IMG/VR virus record: IMGVR_UViG_3300011113_000475 | Span: 1 to 31,185 of that record | From: a virus | DNA: 31,185 nucleotides | Direction: 5' to 3' (one strand) | Part shown: positions 28,721 through 31,185 of the stretch, in pieces | Numbering within the stretch: position 1 is the stretch's first letter | Layout: every line of letters begins with the position of its first letter | The notes under the pieces: generated by a model | Database searches by the model: none | What the model saw: the letters and a program-made list of their open reading frames with translations, nothing else | What the model was told of the DNA's origin: nothing | Program-made: the position numbers and the translations under genes

Positions 28721-28969
28721 ATGACAACCACGAAGCCCAAGTACGAACCGCCTTTTGAGCAGGCCGTCCGGAAGAAGGCCCGCGAAATCTACCACGAGGA
28801 AGGCACCCTCGAAATCGACGACGACGCCATCGTCTCGCAATCGGAGGGCGGCTGCTACGTTGCCGCCTGGGTCTGGGTGCCTGACGAAGACGAATCCGAC
28901 GCCGACGCCGAGACGCCCGAGACGACGAACGAATGGATGTGGACGCCGGACGCCAAAAAGACCGCCTGA
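28721..28969 (+). CDS. very acidic protein, 82 aa
   Basis: The ATG at 28721 follows CAAGGAGAC. The N-terminus is basic (MTTTKPKYEPPFEQAVRKKA), the middle has a strand-turn-strand unit (GGCYVAAWVWVPDEDESDAD) and the rest is highly acidic. DNA-mimic or inhibitor proteins can look like this, but it is also a general feature of small phage genes. The UGA stop is embedded in the CUGACGA core of hammerhead 2. Confidence 0.5.
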   Translation: MTTTKPKYEPPFEQAVRKKAREIYHEEGTLEIDDDAIVSQSEGGCYVAAWVWVPDEDESDADAETPETTNEWMWTPDAKKTA

Positions 28970-29009
28970 CGAGGCCCAGGCCGGGCCGAAACGCCGAGAG
29001 GCGTCGCGG
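28962..29009 (+). ncRNA. hammerhead ribozyme 2, overlaps stop codon
   Basis: The full core is present. Stem I is CCGC (28962-28965) with GCGG (29006-29009). CUGACGA is at 28966-28972; position 7 may be any base. Stem II is GGCCC (28973-28977) with GGGCC (28983-28987), loop AGGCC. GAA is at 28988-28990. Stem III is ACGCC (28991-28995) with GGCGU (29000-29004), loop GAGA. The cleavage base is C29005 (GUC). Cleavage would fall between 29005 and 29006. The stop codon of the 28721 gene (28967-28969) lies inside the core, so ribosomes reaching the end would compete with folding. Confidence 0.88.
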
Positions 29010-29038
29010 GGCCCCCCCCGAAGATTAAAATCCGATTA

Positions 29039-29066
29039 ACGCCGAACACCATGTGATTTTCGGCGT
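29039..29066. promoter_or_regulatory. 8-bp inverted repeat, possible operator
   Basis: ACGCCGAA (29039-29046) and TTCGGCGT (29059-29066) are exact inverse copies around a 12-base spacer containing CACCATGTG. The area is AT-richer, lies after hammerhead 2 and before the gene at 29118, and has possible promoter elements nearby. A second hairpin, CGGGCG/CGCCCG, lies at 29079-29096. They may be an operator and leader hairpin for the last transcription unit. Confidence 0.4.
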
Positions 29067-29117
29067 ATGCTGACAACACGGGCGTTTAGCCGCCCGAAAA
29101 AGATAGGAGATTAGGAT

Positions 29118-29513
29118 ATGCGTTACACTTTACAGATCCAGATCGGACCCCGGACCTGGTCCGCCTTGCAGGAGGCCGATACCGTTGCGGGTTTGAAGCC
29201 CTACGCGCAGAACATGTGCGCCCGGTACCGGGTCATCGACCACCGGCGCCACCGGGTCGCCCGCCTGGATGTGGCCCGCTCGTGGTGCCGCATTGAGGGC
29301 GGCTGGATGGACCGGGAGAGGCTCGCCGCCCTCGAGGGCATCTGCGACCTCCTCGGGTACGACGCCGCTATCGGGTTCGTGACCCTCGAGCGGGGTCGGG
29401 TTGGGTTCTCGTTCGGGAAGCCGGGGGAGATTCGGGCGCTGGCGCGCCGGGCCACCGAGGCCGGGTACGCGCTGACGGCGGGGTTGAGGCGGGCTCTGCG
29501 GGGGGTGCGGTAA
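29118..29513 (+). CDS. unknown protein, 131 aa
   Basis: The ATG at 29118 follows TAGGAGATTAGG. The product opens MRYTLQIQIGPRTWSALQEA, and has an Arg/Trp-rich centre (DHRRHRVARLDVARSWCRIE) and a helix near the end (PGEIRALARRATEAGYALTA). The opening beta unit and the RxxVxxHR core recall small phage proteins with an 'expand on request' nucleic-acid role, but I cannot name a family. It overlaps the next start. Confidence 0.5.
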   Translation: MRYTLQIQIGPRTWSALQEADTVAGLKPYAQNMCARYRVIDHRRHRVARLDVARSWCRIEGGWMDRERLAALEGICDLLGYDAAIGFVTLERGRVGFSFGKPGEIRALARRATEAGYALTAGLRRALRGVR

Positions 29514-29764
29514 TGCGCGTCACGCAGAAGTTCCTGACCTGGGCCCGGAGCGTTGAGCCGGATCTGAATGCATCCGCAGGTGAGCAGTGGGACGATGAGT
29601 CCATGTGGGTTCCGCTGCCCGGTGGTGGGTACGCAGGCTATGATGCTGGCCCCGAGGCCGCTGAGGCCATCCAGCACGCCCGCGCATGCTGGGACCGATT
29701 CCATGCGGGCGACCTGACCGCTGCCGCTGCTGCGCTGAGGTCGGCAAAGGCGGCGATCGAGTAG
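29513..29764 (+). CDS. unknown protein, 83 aa
   Basis: The start overlaps the previous stop (TAATG). MRVTQKFLTWARSVEPDLNA, then a turn-rich segment (WVPLPGGGYAGYDAGPEAAE) and a C-terminal alanine-rich helix (AAAAALRSAKAAIE). No family recognised. A strong GC hairpin follows its stop. Confidence 0.5.
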   Translation: MRVTQKFLTWARSVEPDLNASAGEQWDDESMWVPLPGGGYAGYDAGPEAAEAIQHARACWDRFHAGDLTAAAAALRSAKAAIE

Positions 29765-29773
29765 GCACCACCG

Positions 29774-29794
29774 GGGGCGGCCAAGCGCCGCCCC
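29774..29794. terminator. GC-rich hairpin, possible processing signal
   Basis: GGGGCGGC (29774-29781) pairs exactly with GCCGCCCC (29787-29794) over a 5-nt loop, just after a stop codon. No U-run follows, so it may protect the message end or pause transcription rather than terminate. Confidence 0.35.
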
Positions 29795-29841
29795 ATCCCC
29801 GACTAGAAGGGGGCCGCGATGCGGCATAAGGAGAGATAAGG

Positions 29842-30051
29842 ATGACACTGTACATTTACAGCGCCGAGACCGGCGAAGTCGTTGAGAAGGTCACCGGCGG
29901 AACACAGCAGGAGCAAATGGATTACGCCGACTCCAACTACGACTCGGCTGACTACGGATGGACCTATAGCCCCGCGTGGGGTATGGCCGATGAACTGATC
30001 GACAACGGCAACGCCAAGCGCACGGCGCTGGCCGCGCAGGAGGTGCGCTAA
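29842..30051 (+). CDS. unknown acidic protein, 69 aa
   Basis: The ATG at 29842 follows AAGGAGAGATAAGG. MTLYIYSAETGEVVEKVTGG and DYADSNYDSADYGWTYSPAW have a Tyr/Asp-rich, beta-type look, ending in an alanine helix. The spacing 'E.GE.V....G' recalls small phage proteins that carry a YodL-like core, but this is weak. The stop overlaps the next start. Confidence 0.5.
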   Translation: MTLYIYSAETGEVVEKVTGGTQQEQMDYADSNYDSADYGWTYSPAWGMADELIDNGNAKRTALAAQEVR

Positions 30052-30344
30052 TGGCCCGAATCACCGCTTACGTCACGTCCGAGACCTGCCGATCCCGCGA
30101 TGCCGTGCGACCCGGCACCTGGATCGGGGAGCGACGCGTGTCCCGCCACGGGGACTGGCAGCCGTGGTACTACGCCAAGCGCGAGACAGTGGCAATGGCC
30201 GACCACGGACAGACCGCGTACCTGCGCGGCTCAGCGCGGGCCGTCGCGCGGCTGATGGGGTGGCCAGTGCCTGAAGAAGGCGCGGTTGACCCGGAGCTGG
30301 TGGTGGAATTCAGCGCCGCCAAGAATCTGATAGGAGAAATTTAG
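30051..30344 (+). CDS. unknown protein, 97 aa
   Basis: The ATG overlaps the previous stop (TAATG). The product is Arg- and Trp-rich in the middle (IGERRVSRHGDWQPWYYAKR), with GSARAVARLMGWPVPEEG and a C-terminal acidic beta end. No family recognised. It is spaced one base from the next gene. Confidence 0.5.
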   Translation: MARITAYVTSETCRSRDAVRPGTWIGERRVSRHGDWQPWYYAKRETVAMADHGQTAYLRGSARAVARLMGWPVPEEGAVDPELVVEFSAAKNLIGEI

Positions 30345-30345
30345 T

Positions 30346-30591
30346 ATGACCGTCCGAATCACCCACTTTACCGAAATCGTCGAGGAGACCTGGCACAACG
30401 TGCAGGTCGAACTTCCCGACCTCCGACCAGCCACGATCCGCGCGGCGTTCAACGTCGACGTTCGCTCGCGCCGGCGATTCACCCGCGCCGATGGCGGGAT
30501 CGACTGGTACTACCCGATCTACGTCGATGGCGAGCGGTGCTTCCTCGACGGGGCGCTGCGGTACCTGCGGGCGCAGGAGGTGTCGGCATGA
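30346..30591 (+). CDS. unknown protein, 81 aa
   Basis: The product MTVRITHFTEIVEETWHNVQ is beta-rich, then RSRRRFTRADGGIDWYYPIY and DGERCFLDGALRYLRAQEV. It could be a small alpha/beta fold. It is coupled to the membrane peptide gene at its end. Confidence 0.5.
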   Translation: MTVRITHFTEIVEETWHNVQVELPDLRPATIRAAFNVDVRSRRRFTRADGGIDWYYPIYVDGERCFLDGALRYLRAQEVSA

Positions 30592-30683
30592 TCATGGACG
30601 TTATTGCCGTAGCCTTCCCGTTTGCGGCGCTGGCAGTGGTGCTCGGCACCTATTGGTGGGCGCTGTTTGGGGGTCAAGAATGA
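30588..30683 (+). CDS. single-span membrane peptide, 31 aa
   Basis: An ATG overlapping the previous stop (ATGATC) gives MIMDVIAVAFPFAALAVVLG and TYWWALFGGQE, one membrane helix with a short polar tail. The stop overlaps the next ATG (AATGA). Coupling on both sides supports it. Confidence 0.4.
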   Translation: MIMDVIAVAFPFAALAVVLGTYWWALFGGQE

Positions 30684-31185
30684 CCCTCCAAAGTGACGGC
30701 ATGAACAATGCAGAACTGAGAGCGTTTCTGACTGCCAGATCTGCCTGCCGAGACGCCATGGACTGGCTCAGCGACCGTGATTCGGATCAGATGTGGGCTG
30801 AATGCCAGCGCCCGGACTGGTTGCTCTGGTGGGCCGGGCAAACAGTCCCGCGTCGAGATCTGGTCCTCGCTGCCTGTGACTGCGTGGAAACGGCGCTGCA
30901 ATTTGTGCCTGCGGATGAGCACCGGCCACGGCTAGCGATTGAAACCGCTCGGCGATGGGCGAACGGAGAAGCAACGATTGAAGAGGTGGAGGCTGCTGCC
31001 CGCGCTGCTGCCGCTGCTGCCGCTGCTGCCCACGCTGCCCACGCTGCCCACGCTGCCTACGCTGCCCGCTCTGCTGCCGCTGCTGCCGCTGCTGCCCACG
31101 CTGACCACGCTGACCACGCTGCCCGCTCTGCTGCCGCTGCTGCCGCTGCTGCCCACGCTGCCCACGCTGACCACGCTGCCTACGC
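30680..31185 (+). CDS. alanine-repeat protein, 3' end cut by window edge
   Basis: The ATG at 30680 overlaps the preceding stop. The first 100 residues form a helical domain: NNAELRAFLTARSACRDAMD, WAECQRPDWLLWWAGQTVPR, then DEHRPRLAIETARRWANGEA and TIEEVEAAARAA. This 'dW..W......RP..AI..A..W..G.at..e...A' form is common in phage and bacterial proteins of unknown or predicted immunity role. From about residue 101 on it is almost only Ala with His, Tyr, Asp and Arg-Ser punctuation. No stop codon is reached before 31185, so the length is unknown. Confidence 0.65.
   Translation, partial: MTLQSDGMNNAELRAFLTARSACRDAMDWLSDRDSDQMWAECQRPDWLLWWAGQTVPRRDLVLAACDCVETALQFVPADEHRPRLAIETARRWANGEATIEEVEAAARAAAAAAAAAHAAHAAHAAYAARSAAAAAAAAHADHADHAARSAAAAAAAAHAAHADHAAY
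30985..31185 (+). repeat. GCTGCC-based tandem repeat in alanine region
   Basis: Units such as GCTGCCCAC, GCTGACCAC and GCTGCTGCC recur, and blocks of about 60 bp containing GCCCGCTCTGCTGCCGCTGC are repeated two to three times with small changes. The array runs off the end of the window. Confidence 0.75.

Noticed and set aside
30932-31174. Gly/Ser-Val repeat protein on the minus strand
   Set aside because: It is the antisense reading of the alanine-repeat gene and has no start signal.

Overview
This window is a GC-rich stretch of a tailed dsDNA phage genome (Caudoviricetes), or of a prophage or phage-plasmid. It carries large and small terminase, portal, scaffold, major capsid protein, a recombination pair, a helicase and a primase-helicase. 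The host cannot be named. High GC, GTG/TTG starts and the lipoprotein-style leader of the leftmost protein would fit an Acidobacteriota-type or other GC-rich host, but that is a guess. No integrase, CI-like repressor, lysis gene, tail tube or tape measure is visible, so the window is probably incomplete. The last gene runs off the right edge.

Layout. (1) 110-9990, minus strand: the head module read right to left, TerL, portal, small protein, GroES-like co-chaperonin, scaffold, unknown, decoration-like protein, major capsid protein, two small structural-type proteins, secreted or fibre-like protein. (2) 9991-10055: divergent switch with a tiny ribbon-helix-helix protein on the early side. (3) 10056-12744, plus: small membrane proteins, an exonuclease of YqaJ/Cas4-like type with a probable Fe-S cluster, a RecT-like annealing protein and an SSB-like protein. 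(4) 12790-18495, plus: about twenty short, ATGA/GTGA-coupled accessory genes, including an Ead/Ea22-like protein, a pentapeptide-repeat protein built from hierarchical DNA repeats, a Lar-like anti-restriction protein and a TGT/DpdA-like protein. (5) 18486-19655: a cytosine-5 DNA methyltransferase completely overlapped by a second long frame. (6) 19652-24392: four-module zinc protein, VRR-NUC nuclease, SF2 helicase and PrimPol/SF3 primase-helicase. (7) 24394-26159: a minus-strand gene, an AT-rich island flanked by 9-bp iterons (candidate replication origin), a G-rich non-coding tract, and a TerS-like gene containing a perfect chromosomal-type parS palindrome. (8) 26301-31185, plus: a cassette of small unknown genes with hammerhead ribozymes in its spacers, ending in an alanine-repeat protein.

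How the parts work together. The exonuclease, annealase and SSB-like proteins form a recombination module. The SF2 helicase and PrimPol-helicase lie next to the iteron/AT-rich region, as expected for a self-encoded replisome and its origin. Lar-like, TGT-like and methyltransferase genes form a block probably concerned with escaping host restriction. The parS site suggests that host ParB may bind the phage DNA, which would suit an extrachromosomal lysogen, although no parAB is present.

Most notable points: two structurally complete hammerhead ribozymes (27584-27642 and 28962-29009) plus one decayed copy and one remnant, joined to a duplicated AC-rich leader; the double-frame methyltransferase locus; the parS palindrome inside the TerS-like gene; and the candidate origin.
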